A stretch of DNA of 64,000 nucleotides from Lytechinus variegatus. Lineage: Eukaryota > Echinodermata > Echinoidea > Temnopleuroida > Toxopneustidae. Each line of letters starts with the position of its first letter. Positions within the stretch are counted from its first letter, which is position 1. Both the position numbers and the translations under genes were made by a program. The DNA is taken from positions 54,670,796 through 54,734,795 of the forward strand of contig NC_054740.1 in assembly GCF_018143015.1 (NCBI RefSeq), written 5' to 3'. Below, piece by piece: positions 24,401 through 32,957 of this stretch. The notes under the pieces were generated by a model. The model was given only the letters and a program-made list of their open reading frames with translations. It had not been told where the DNA came from and did not search any database.

Positions 24401-26863
24401 TGCTTCTTTGAATGTTGTTCCCCGGTGTGGCCTTATACAGCATTCGCCAGGGTTAAACATTATTTTGAAAGAAATTCAAATGTAACATGGGGTGGCACTT
24501 GGAGGTGAGCGTAGAAGCAAAGGAGAAAAAAAGATTATGTAGACAATGGAGAAACTCATAATATTAATATTGAGGCATAAGCGCCCCCTTCCCATTCGTA
24601 GTGTAAATGCATCAGATAATAAAAAGAGTCTTCTGACGGTTTAAATGCCACATTTTTCTGAAGCTCGTTCGCTTTGCTCCCCTCATTAATATATTTCGCT
24701 TCAGCATCTCATAATATTTTTATAGCCTTTTAAAGGGCCTAGTTCAGGGTTTTTAAAAAATGTAATTGTTGCACTTGTCGATGCTTTGCTCGCATATCAT
24801 GTAAGCTTCATCTGCCCCTTGTTAATAGTGCACTCCAGCCCCTCCCCCAATTTGGCCTAATACAGCATTTACAAAGAAAGAAATCGATACATTTTAATTG
24901 CCACATACTATTAAAATTAGCCCTTGACTATAGAGATTTCGATAATTCTACTCCCAACTTTAAATTGAGAGAAAAGAAAACTGTTTATAAATATCTTAGT
25001 TTGAGTTTACCGTGCACTTTCAGTGGTCAATTGCCAAATTTCCTGGGTGAGATGTGTTACGCATTGAAATGTTAAAAATTATTATGAAAAGCATTTTTAC
25101 AAACTATTCCCAGTCTAATGATACTCCGGCATCTGCAGAAGCTGAAATGTTATCTATATAAAAAAATGATGTTAAAAAGGGAATCTGTTAAAGAATAGTT
25201 GAGTGAATGAATGAATAAATAAATGAACAATTTATTACACCCTCGTAGCCAAAAAAAACAAACGCCACCCCCCCCCCAAAAAAAAGGGGGAAACGTGAGC
25301 GAGAAAATACAAATGTATAGGAGAACGTAAGACGAGCGAGAGCAGACAAGGAACAGTTCAAGGGACCGTCGCAGCTTCTCCCTCCTTGCACCCCCCCCCC
25401 CGGGAACGCGTTTTGCGCGCTCATAAGTGTTTCACACACGCTTCGCGTGCTGACTACCGCCCCTTAACTAAATCCTAGCTTTGCCACTAATTTTAGACTT
25501 AGTTAACGGGAAGTTTTTTGTTGTGCCCCTCCCCATTTCAGGCAGAAAATGTAATAAGAGCGGATGCAGACTAGTGAACGATTCAAAGAAACGTCGGGGG
25601 TTCCGCAATTCGAAATTTGTCCCCCCCCCTCCGTTAACAGGCAGAGGATGGATTAAGATGAGCGAGAGCAGCTAAGGAACAATTTAAAGAAACGTCGGAC
25701 CTTCCTCTTATCTCGCGGGGGGGGGGGTAGGTACACTCCCTCCCTGCACCCCCCCCCGGAACGCGCTTCCCGTGCTCACTTCTGCCACCTAAACTGAAAT
25801 CCTAGCAATTAATTCTAGACGGAATTACTCGGAAATATTTGGCTCTGCCCCCCCCCCCCCGCCCCCTCTGATAACAAGTACCTGTTACGCCGCTGCAACG
25901 TGGCGCCTTAAACCACTCGACCGCGGCAACCGATGAAGGGAAAAAAAGTCGGTCTCGCGGACCTTCGGCCTCGCGGGCCTTCGGTCTCGCGGACCCTCGG
26001 TCTCGCGGACCTTCGGTCTAGCGGACCCTCGGTCTCGCGGACCCTCGGTCTAGCGGACCCTCGGTCTCGCGGACCTTCGGTCTAGCGGGCTGTCACCATA
26101 TAATTAACGTTAACCTTGTTTGTTGTGTTTTTCTTGTCTACATTTTTCGGAAAAAATTTGAAAATCATTATGCGTATATTTTGCTAAATGTTTGCCAATT
26201 TTTTACAGGACGCGGGTTGGGTTGGAAAAGCCCCAAATCCAATTAAAACGACACCTCTCGTTGTTTGCAGGGGCTTTCTATCATCAAGTTGGGTCGGTAT
26301 ACATTTTTTTTTAATCTTTGGATTTCAATTTATTCTTTTTAGGTTCCAGCGGCCTACAGGGAACCCTATATCTTCTCCCGATACAGGGCATGCGGCAGTA
26401 CCCTCGGCACTTGCCTCCTCAGCGCCTTCCACGCAACAAACGAGACCCTCAACTTCTGGACCCACTTCGTGCCGTTCCTGGTCCAAGCCCTCGTCACCAG
26501 CCAACACGTCCTGGACCCGTCTTTCAGATCAGACCCGTTCAACTGGCCGTTCCTGGTCTTTGCTCTTTCAGGCTGCTGCTACATGCTTGGCAGCTCTCTA
26601 GCTCACATGTTCGCTTCCTACTCGGAGTTCTGTCACTATATATGTTACTTCATCGACTACTCAACTGTTAGTATATACGTCATGGGTTTATGCGTAGGTT
26701 AGTACAAATTATGACAATAATTCATTTGACACTCGAACAAAGATTCTATCATATGACTGGTTGGAAGGTGTATTTGATACATAGGCGGCGGAAGCGGGGG
26801 GACGTGTCCCCCCCTAAATTTGAGGAGGGGGGGACGGTCCTCCCCTAAATTTGTTGTTGATGA

Positions 26864-26903
<40 letters not shown>

Positions 26904-29786
26904 GTCACTTTATTTTCCTACGTCCCCCCTAAAATTTTTGGGTTGAGAACCTTTTTTTTTTGCTTGTCAAAAAAAATTTGTTTGTCCCCTCCTAAAATTT
27001 TTGGCTTCCGCCGCCAATGGGTGTATTTGATACATTTATGCTGCGTTCATGTTTTGTTTTCCATTGCACAACCCAAATTTGATGCAAATGTATGTCATTT
27101 TCCCGATTGAATAACAGGTGTAATATAGAAATATGATGAAAAATAGCTCAAGTCCTATTTTCATTCCCTTCTTTTCACTTTTTCTCCTCTCCTTTTTCCT
27201 TTTTCACTATTTGCAAAATCATATAGGGGCGTATGGCGGTCGCTCCCCGCCCCCTGTTGAGCCGCTTCTGCATGGGGGCCGTTTCAAAAAGACTTGTTAG
27301 AATAACAAATGTTAAATTTCTATAAATACCAGGTTTAAGGTGAACCAGTCATATTGAGCAAAGTGAATTCAGTAGCTTTAAACTGTTACTGCAAATTGGA
27401 CTCCTGGTATCACAGTCATTTTAGCAAAATTTTCTCAAACGAAAAACATTTTGTAGAATGCTGAGGAAATCGTATTGCGTGATCTTGTTGCAATCCTGTT
27501 TAAACCCCCATTCCAAAGAGAGCAATACCTCTGAATGACTTCTGTAAGACCATGAAACTTGCTTGATCTTTCAAATGTCTTTCAATGAAATGTCAAAGAT
27601 CTCCGAGGTCTTTCACAATACCTGATGGATTTTTCACTGGTCTTCGTGGTCCTCGTGAGTCCCAAAACTTTTTTTGAAACGGTTCAAAACAGTCTTTCAG
27701 CGGTCTTTCAGGAAAATGGTCTTTTGATGGTCCTGAGGCATTATTTCAGCGGTCTTTCTATGAACTTTTGATGTTCTTACTAGTCTTTCCATGATCTTTC
27801 GACAGTCTCTAAAGATTTTTGTGGAGATCACTGTAAGACTCGTGAGAGATCATCGAAAGACTAGGGAGAGTCCATGGAAAGAATTATGAAAGATCACTTG
27901 TTACATAAAATATCTCTGAAAGACCATTTAAAAATATCTATAAGTCTTCTGTGAGGAGTATTTCTTAGCCATTCAATAGAGATGAAACATTTTCAGTGAT
28001 CTTGGATACTGCTCTAAGACCTTGTCAAATCTTGGTCTTTGAAAGGTCCTTGAAAGGTCTCCCCTCTGTGGAATGGGAGCCTTATCAAAAGACAATTTTC
28101 CTGAAAGACCACTGAAAGACAAGACTGTTTTGAACCGTTTCAAAAAGTTTTTGAGATCGTGGAGACCACGAAGATTATTGAATGATCGGTCAGGAATCAT
28201 GAAAGACCTCGGAGATCTAATTTGAAAGTTGATTGAAAGACCTCTGAAAGATCAAGCAAGTTTCATGGTCTTAAAGCGGTCTTTCAAAGGACTTGCTCTC
28301 TGTGTAATGGGGTTTAACTGTCTTTTCTTTTGATGACTTTACCCTTTTCAGCATACAAGGAATATGCGTTTCCGCGTTACGCTATGAACTCGGCCATCCA
28401 TCGCATCTATCTTCCTATGGTATTTCTCCTCTCCATTCTCTTCTCTGCAACCTCCTGTGGAACCAGGTATTCGAGACATCACTTACTGAGGATTCATGGG
28501 AGAAAAGTGACCTTCCCAGCATACTTTGCGTGGTGCAAGTAAGTTCAGCCACCCCTCCCCCTCCTCCTTGATGGTAAGAACGAACGAATGAGAAAATATG
28601 AACAGAAAGCAAACCCTCGATCCCGAGGGGTCACAGAGTCGACATAAAAAAGGGAACGCGGAAAAGAGGTGTTTTTCGCGGGTCGGTGCGGAACGGGCGG
28701 AACGAAAATAAAGTGTTCAAAACGCCGAATATCTAGCAAAAGTCCCCTTAGTCATGATAACCTAATGTATATACGCGAAAAGGGGATGTAATTTACACCA
28801 ACTGTTTAATCTACTGTAACAAGAGAATGAAAGAAACGTTGATAAATAAAGGCCTGTAAAATTTGAATCCCCAACCCCGTACTCAAACCCGAAATCAATT
28901 CCCCAATAGGCCTACTACATTTTTAAAAGAAAAAACAATGCATTGCATAACATTTAACAGGGTAATAACGATCAGCGTCACCAAATGCCCATTCTGGGGC
29001 CCGTTTCATAAAGGACTTGCAACTGTTGTAGCTTTGCCAACTACCATGGTAACCGGGCTAGGCAGCCAATCAGAATCAAGGTTTCCGTTGTATTTGCCAC
29101 AATAGTAAAGTTACAACAGTTTCAAGTCCTTTATAAAACGAGCCCCTGGACTTAGTTCAATATAGCCGAAGGATATTTAAGTGTGAATTAATTATCATTT
29201 AAGTGGGCCTATATTGCAAGACTTCACTTCTCATCATGTTGCATTGTGGGTGAGGAACTTGGCCAGAGTACAGTAGTTGAGCATCTGAGGAAGTGCTATA
29301 TACAAGTCTGCTAGTTCTCATTTGCTTTAAAGCTCGTCTGGATTCTTTTCTCTTTGCAGTCTCCCCATCGCCTACCGTGCTCTCTTTGGCTCGTCATCGT
29401 CATCGACAGCCGATGCATACTACATTGCCCAGACCGCCGCCGCGATCGTTGCTGCGGCGACGTACGGATTACACCTCCCCGAAGCGCTGGCCCCCGGTCG
29501 CTTCGACTTCATCGCCCACAGCCACCAGCTATTCCACCTCTCCACCGTAGCCATGACCTACTGCCAGTATCGCTCCCTCTCCATGGAAATGCACGACCAC
29601 CGGGAAGCCCTTCTGGATCTGAGTGGCATGCCGACTTTTGCCGAGACCTTTGGGATATTGCTGGCGAACGTCTTTTTGCATGGCATCCTTATAGTAGGAC
29701 TTGGTCTGTGGCTTCGTAAACCCGGCCAACTTGCGAAAATTCATCATTTGGAAGAAGCACCGAGTATACCTCCAAAGAAAGACTAA
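12446..29786 (+). CDS. PAQR5: PAQR5-like membrane progestin receptor (gene 1), spliced CDS
   Basis: Coding exons 12446-12469, 26343-26697, 28352-28538 and 29360-29786 join to 993 nt, giving 330 aa. Introns are phase 0, 1 and 2, all GT-AG. The product is a class II progestin/adipoQ receptor, a multi-span membrane protein. In this family the steroid-responsive members signal at the plasma membrane. Visible family marks: VP..YREPYI..RYR near the N-terminus; NETLNFWTH at about 41-49 (TM1); SSLAH with His96 (TM2); FIDY with Asp113 (TM3); LAPGRFDFI then HSHQLFH with His244 and His248 (TM7); and a last hydrophobic segment at about 283-308, the eighth segment typical of mPRs. The layout follows my recollection of human PAQR5 (mPR gamma). 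The ATG is the first in its exon, with an in-frame TAA upstream. Intron 1 is 13.9 kb and full of transposons. PAQR7 or PAQR8 affinity is not excluded. Confidence 0.9.
12625..12735 (+). repeat. CT-rich low-complexity tract
   Basis: CTCTCT/TTTC repeats just downstream of the first coding exon of PAQR5-like gene 1. Open frames on both strands are compositional. Confidence 0.8.
13559..13789. mobile_element. TA-flanked palindromic MITE (CA..TG..TAAAAA ends)
   Basis: Inverted arms: 13591-13621 (ACTGTGTGAATCGCACAGTA...) pairs with 13725-13755, and weaker pairing extends to both ends. TA lies at each border. Ends resemble the MITEs at 15852 and 33371, so a shared family or transposase is likely. Confidence 0.65.
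15660..15760 (+). repeat. LINE 3'-tail fragment
   Basis: GGCTACCCTGGGTAAATAAA followed by an AT tail (ATTATTTATTTTTTATTAT) matches the usual 3' terminus of CR1/L2-like LINEs. It lies in the spacer of the large fold-back, so it inserted after or into it. Confidence 0.55.
15852..16102. mobile_element. 251-bp TA-flanked MITE inserted in the fold-back right arm
   Basis: Ends CACTCTTAAAAATATTGGG and (complement) CACTGTAAAAAATATTGGG are inverted repeats flanked by TA on both sides. The intact left arm of the host fold-back shows the unoccupied site with a single TA. Tc1/mariner-type target choice is inferred from the TA duplication. Confidence 0.8.
16119..17575 (+). mobile_element. 1.46-kb insertion with 7-bp target duplication
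   Basis: TCTGGCC occurs at 16112-16118 and 17576-17582, on either side of sequence absent from the matching left arm. The insert starts with a 15-bp minisatellite and ends in a short A run. It has no obvious terminal inverted repeats. An 88-codon minus-strand frame (17457-17191) has no recognised homology. Retrotransposition is one explanation. Confidence 0.5.
16131..16348 (+). repeat. 15-bp minisatellite (GGCAGAGGTAAAAAT)n
   Basis: About 14 near-identical units alternate GGCAGAGGTAATAAT and GGCAGAGGTAAAAAT. Because the unit is 15 bp, frames stay open on both strands (NGRGKNGRG, MAEVKMAEV and their complement); these are not genes. Confidence 0.9.
19030..19215 (+). repeat. 16-bp GC-rich minisatellite (GACCGAAGGTCCGCGA)n, copy 1
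   Basis: About 11-12 units vary as GACCGAAGGTCCGCGA and GACCGAGGGCCCGCGA. It is open in several frames on both strands because stops are absent from the unit, giving RDRRPARPRVRETEG-like artefacts. The right flank (TTTTTTTTCCTTCATCAGG, GAGTGGTTTAAAGG) is shared with the inverted copy at 25.9 kb. Confidence 0.9.
19467..20067. mobile_element. TTAA-flanked long-armed palindromic MITE, copy 2
   Basis: Same family as 3501-4094, with TTAA at 19463-19466 and 20068-20071. The right arm is a little more diverged (TAACTGTTTTTGTGAAATGAAG). It lies in intron 1 of PAQR5-like gene 1. Confidence 0.85.
20233..20415. mobile_element. 183-bp MITE, CATAGGCGGCGGAAGC ends, copy 1
   Basis: Inverted ends CATAGGCGGCGGAAGC and GCTTCCGCCGCCAATG, with a T-rich middle. 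Flanking CATGCAGC and CATACAGC match at 7 of 8, as for a hAT-type 8-bp duplication. Confidence 0.75.
20416..21964. other. Intronic, non-coding
   Basis: Contains a small inverted repeat (GAAGGGCGTTA at 20494, TAACGCCCTTC at 20548) and G/C runs near 21030 and 21210. The open frames up to 105 codons at 21332-21812 have no recognisable family. Nothing else seen. Confidence 0.4.
21965..23989. mobile_element. 2.0-kb non-autonomous element with ~11 GCTCGCGCTTCGC motifs
   Basis: Ends CATAGGCGGATCCAGGGG and (complement) CAGGGGCGGATCCAG. The interior is collinear with 7235-8605: purine run, then motif-bearing units near 22088, 22300, 22405, 22506, 22690, 22897, 23347, 23461, 23566, 23693 and 23790, at ~100-200 bp spacing. 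It is interrupted by the MITE at 22963-23270. Non-coding. Confidence 0.75.
22963..23270. mobile_element. 308-bp MITE (GCCCGTATTCTGAA ends) with CTATG target duplication
   Basis: GCCCGTATTCTGAA and TTCAGAATACGGGC are the ends, and CTATG occurs on both sides. The related element at 7.8 kb has the uninterrupted AGATTCTAGGTCTA-like site, confirming a clean insertion. A partial relative begins near 33787 (GGTCCGTTTTCTGAAGTC). Confidence 0.8.
23990..25869. other. Intronic, non-coding, with degraded transposon pieces
   Basis: Scattered GGGGGCGAAGCGAGCGACCC and GCTTTGCTC phrases resemble the motif-bearing elements, plus several C/G homopolymer runs (25267, 25390, 25720, 25850). Two related C-rich blocks at 25.38 and 25.73 kb share TCCCTCCTTGCACCCCCCC-like sequence. 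Confidence 0.4.
25870..26093 (-). repeat. 16-bp GC-rich minisatellite, inverted copy 2, with tRNA-like flank
   Basis: About 9 units in reverse orientation (25948-26093), then the shared flank. On the minus strand the flank reads GCGGTCGAGTGGTTTAAGGC, similar to a tRNA-Ser/Leu A-box, which suggests a SINE-like origin. Lies 250 bp before exon 2 of PAQR5-like gene 1. Confidence 0.75.
26343..26697 (+). CDS. PAQR5: PAQR5-like gene 1, exon 2 (TM1-TM3)
   Basis: The acceptor is TTATTCTTTTTAG|GTTCCAG and the donor is G|GTTAGT. Length is 355 nt, phase 0 in and phase 1 out, identical to gene 2. It encodes the first three hydrophobic segments with NETLNFWTH, SSLAH and FIDY. An N-glycosylation sequon (NET) lies at residue 41, but beside TM1, so its use is doubtful. 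Base composition is clearly more GC-rich than the flanking intron. Confidence 0.92.
26780..27019. mobile_element. 240-bp MITE, CATAGGCGGCGGAAGC ends, copy 2
   Basis: Same ends as 20233-20415, with a long T run inside. The direct repeat GGTGTATTTGATA (13 bp) flanks it exactly at 26767-26779 and 27020-27032. It lies in intron 2 of PAQR5-like gene 1. Confidence 0.8.
27504..28313. mobile_element. 810-bp TTAA-flanked palindromic element built of GGTCTTTCA motifs
   Basis: TTAA at 27500-27503 and 28314-28317 flank ACCCCCATTCC.../...TGTAATGGGGT ends. The two ~400-bp arms are inverted copies (ACCATGAAACTTGCTTGATC on both) and consist largely of GGTCTTTCA/TGAAAGACC repeats. No coding potential. It sits just before exon 3 of PAQR5-like gene 1 (38 bp from the acceptor). 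Confidence 0.75.
28352..28538 (+). CDS. PAQR5: PAQR5-like gene 1, exon 3 (TM4-TM5)
   Basis: The acceptor is ACTTTACCCTTTTCAG and the donor is TGCAA|GTAAGT. Length is 187 nt, phase 1 in and phase 2 out. It encodes residues 127-189, with a hydrophobic stretch at about 145-163, a basic loop (TRYSRHHLLRIHGRK) and the start of TM5. The 187-nt length is shared exactly with gene 2. Confidence 0.9.
28996..29146. mobile_element. 151-bp MITE (GGGGCCCGTTTCATAAAGGAC)
   Basis: The left end GGGGCCCGTTTCATAAAGG pairs with CCTTTATAAAACGAGCCCC. The centre has GGTAACCGGGCTAGGCAGCC and AATCAGAATCAAGG, as in the 34072/53067 family. In intron 3 of PAQR5-like gene 1. Confidence 0.65.
29360..29786 (+). CDS. PAQR5: PAQR5-like gene 1, last coding exon (TM5-C terminus)
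   Basis: The acceptor is TTTTCTCTTTGCAG. Residues 189-330 end with TAA at 29784-29786. The exon carries the family signature LPEALAPGRFDFIAHSHQ followed by LFH, with His244 and His248 as the presumed metal ligands. A final hydrophobic segment and a polar, lysine-rich tail follow. A serine run (GSSSSS) lies in the TM5-TM6 loop. Confidence 0.92.
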
Positions 29787-30430
29787 ATTAAATCTATACG
29801 GATTGTTTAAACATATACGAAGGGCATTCCATTATTCTCAGTAATAACGAATCCGGTACGGTTCTCGTAATAACCAGCCTTGTACATGTAGATTTACAAT
29901 TTTGGAACAATCGTGAGAAAATAGGGCATCATACGATATCTGTACGATCTCCGGACGGCCCCTGCTGACATCCTACGATCAGCCCACACTGGAGCAACAT
30001 ACGATATCCGTATCTCTGGACGGCCTCTGTGTACGCCTTTTAATTTGGCCTTGTATGAGATGCACAACATAAAGAAATATCATACGTTGGCCGTAAATAT
30101 TGCAAACATATAGATCGTCCGTAGCCAACTACGACGCCCCTACAAATCGTAGACTAATCCGATAGGAACATCGTAGCAACTTTGAAATAGGCATGAGTTA
30201 CTAAATTAACGAAAATTCTTAATCACTGAACTTTTACATGAAGTTATATGGTTATAATAACCACTGTATTTCATTGTGTCAATCATTGCATATAGTCGCC
30301 TTTTGTTTTGTTTGTTGAAGTGCATTTTTTACATTATTTATCCATTTTTCATTACTCTTTAAAAAAAAATCGTAATAAATTGGAAACGTTTTTACTCTCT
30401 GTACTTAATAAACACTTTAACCAGCTAATA
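29787..30430 (+). terminator. 3' UTR and polyadenylation region of PAQR5-like gene 1
   Basis: Non-coding sequence after the TAA. AATAAA hexamers lie at 30374-30379 and 30407-30412, the second followed by a T-rich stretch, so cleavage near 30.43 kb is likely. Within it, 29930-30200 is CpG-richer and holds a roughly 70-bp direct repeat (CATACGATATC...GGACGGCC) that looks transposon-derived. Confidence 0.55.
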
Positions 30431-31364
30431 TGCCTGTGACCACATTACTCAACTTTGTAATATGAATATAGTCAGTACTAAATGGATGTGTTTTGTGTTC
30501 TTAGGTTTTTATATCATGTTTTATTTTGGTTTGGGGGCATGATTCGCTATTTCTTTGTCTTCATTTTGTCACATATCACACCTTGCAACAGTTTGACCCA
30601 ATTGAAATATAAATCGAACCTTTACTGAAATATTTGTGGGATTGAGGTCACCTTTTACACTCTATATTGTCTTCAATATTCTTGAGGAATATCATCGGCT
30701 TACCAAGTTAACAAAGCAATATGCGTATTTTCTTTCAATATAGTTGCAGTAGAAAATTCACAAATATTTAGCATTAGCAATATGCAAGTTTATAAAATGG
30801 TATGAGTTTATTGTATTTCGTTTGTATTAAAGTTACCTATTTAAACTACAAGCTCTTTGATTTTTTGTGGTAATCTCATAAATTTATTTATGTATTTCTG
30901 ATTTGTATATTGAGGCTTGATAAATAAATTAAATAAAACAAGAAGTTCAATCGGATGAAATCTTTTATCAGGACTATGCATGCCCTGATAGTTAAGCGGA
31001 ATAATAAGAGAGGAGAATCTAGTGTTCTCTTTAAAAAAGGCTAGATGATGTCAGCTTACCGTTTGAGGATGATCGATTTATGTTTTGGTAGAAAAGTGTG
31101 AGAAATGCAGGGTATATTGTAGAAAGTACACTTTCTTCATTTGTTCTTTTACTTCTCCACTCACTCCTATCTCCTCTTTTCTCCACTTTCTCAAATCTGT
31201 TTCTTGTCTTTGTTCACTTCCCTATTTTTTAACATTTGGTGACAGCGGTGGGATTCTTTATTTCTTTTCACTCTTTCCTTCTCTTTATTCGCCAATACAT
31301 TTAAACAATTTGGTAAAAAAACATCGCGTGTGGAAAAAAAAGTTGTGCTGGAGTTCTGTCATTG
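30431..31364. other. Intergenic, nothing recognised
   Basis: AT-rich sequence between the 3' end of PAQR5-like gene 1 and the 31365 MITE. More AATAAA-like hexamers occur around 30923-30938. Confidence 0.4.
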
Positions 31365-31544
31365 CACTCTATAAAAGGTTTACCCAATATTGGGTAAAAT
31401 GGGAACATGTATGTTGGTTGGGTAAAAAGACGCAATGTTGCGTTAAAATAGCACAATATGGGGTAAAAAAAATACTCAGCACAATCATGCATGTTCCCTT
31501 TTTACCCAATTTGGGTAAACTTTTACTTTAGTGTTTTCAGAGTG
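31365..31544. mobile_element. 180-bp palindromic MITE with TTGGGTAAA blocks
   Basis: CACTCTATAAAAGGTTTACC... pairs with its complement ending CTTTAGTGTTTTCAGAGTG. The inner arms contain ACCCAATATTGGGT and GGGAACATG/CATGTTCCC. The TTGGGTAAAA theme also occurs in the 15852 MITE. Confidence 0.6.
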
Positions 31545-31634
31545 TGTGTACTCCTGATGAGAATTCGTTATTTTAATATTAGCTTCTAAATACTGTTTCT
31601 AATTGGCTAGAAAAGAGCAATGCCACGCGACCAC

Positions 31635-31865
31635 TCTCTCACTTTACTCTCTCCCATCCCCCTCTCTCTCTCCCCCCCCCTCCCCTCTCTCTATTCCTCC
31701 TCCATCTCCCTCTCTCTTCCCCTTCTCTACCCCACTCTCTCTATTCCTCCTTCTCCATCCCTTCCTCTCCAGAGTACCCCTCACCCTCTCTTCACTCCAT
31801 TCTCGCTCTTGCTTCATCTCATTCATTTTTCTTTACCCCACCCCCTCCCCCCCCCCCCCGCCATC
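31635..31865 (+). repeat. CT-rich low-complexity tract
   Basis: Long pyrimidine run (CTCTCTCCCC, CCTCCTCCAT). The 114-144-codon frames across it are Ser/Pro/Leu-rich artefacts. A similar tract lies at 39180-39420. Confidence 0.85.
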
Positions 31866-32420
31866 TCTCGATCTGATTCTCTCGAACAAAATAATTCCTC
31901 ACATATTTTTTTTCTCATACCCGAAATTTGGAAACATGCTAATCTAAATGATACACTTGCTCACGATATTGATAAAAACATGACACATGACAATTATTTC
32001 TGTACCACCTACACCCTTTCTTCGGGTGATTTTAATGACGGAATAATTCGGTAATAGTAATGTGTGCCAACCAATATAAGACCTAAGCTGGACCCCAGTC
32101 TAATCCCACTCGCCTTTCAAATTACGCTCGGGCTGTAACATAACAGTGTAATAGCATTTATTTTTCGCGTTTGGGGAGTTTTTGAGATGAGAGGGAATAA
32201 TAAGATTGACATTCATATTTCAAATAACTCTTTCTGGTCTGTATTTAATATCTGACAGTCACTTCCCAAAGCTAAAAACGTCATTGGCGATAAAATTATG
32301 CTGACGTGTAAACCAATTATTCTCATACACTGCCTGTATGCGACTCTTCAACACGAGCATTCATTAAGACACGAAATACCATCGAAGAAGTCAGAAGTAT
32401 TAAATTAAAAAGTCGAAAGC

Positions 32421-32798
32421 TTTATTTATTTATTAATTCTTAAAGCCATTTATTCAGTACAAGCTCTGTATAAAACGGAGTTAATTTCGAATTGTAGTAA
32501 TGTCATTTCAAGAGATATTTTTAGTGAAAGTGATTTTCCTTTAATACCAACAAAATGTTTGCAGTTTAAAAAAAATCGAAAAAAAATAAAGCAGTTTCTT
32601 TTCCCGAAGTTCAAATTTGACGATTTTACTTGCACAATTTTTAAATTAATTTGATTCATTTTCGACCATGACTTTTACAAACTTTTATGTAAAATGAATG
32701 AAAAGTAAAAGCAAATATTAGTTGGGTAGTTTTTGTAGTATAGGCCCACATAGGTAGAAGAAGGTGCGTGGTATTGATTAAATGCCCAAAGTTGTTGA
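32421..32798 (-). terminator. 3' UTR and poly(A) signals of the MS4A-like gene
   Basis: Non-coding, AT-rich sequence downstream of the stop. On the minus strand two overlapping AATAAA hexamers occur at 32430-32425 and 32426-32421, a likely 3' end. Confidence 0.5.
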
Positions 32799-32957
32799 TT
32801 AAGCCTTGTAAGGGATTGGGTCTGGCATCATAGGCTCGTAAGGAGGAGGTGCTGCCTTCTTCTTCGCCTGGAATAGGTAGTAGATGCAAACGATCGCCCC
32901 CGCGAATTCCAGGAGACTCAATACACCTTCGGCTGCATGGATGTAGACGCACTCCAT
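32799..32957 (-). CDS. MS4A-like gene, last coding exon (TM4 and PPxY tail)
   Basis: The acceptor is AAATCAACGTGACAG. It has 52 codons then TAA: MECVYIHAAEGVLSLLEF, a hydrophobic TM4, then AKKKAAPPPYEPMMPDPI. Two other overlapping frames are also open here, but only this one gives a membrane segment and matches phase. Confidence 0.75.
   Translation of the reverse strand: MECVYIHAAEGVLSLLEFAGAIVCIYYLFQAKKKAAPPPYEPMMPDPIPYKA

Noticed and set aside
31603-32054. Ser/Pro/Leu-rich 114-144-aa frames
   Set aside because: CT-rich low-complexity DNA; the same composition gives frames on several phases. The tract at 39132-39607 was rejected for the same reason.
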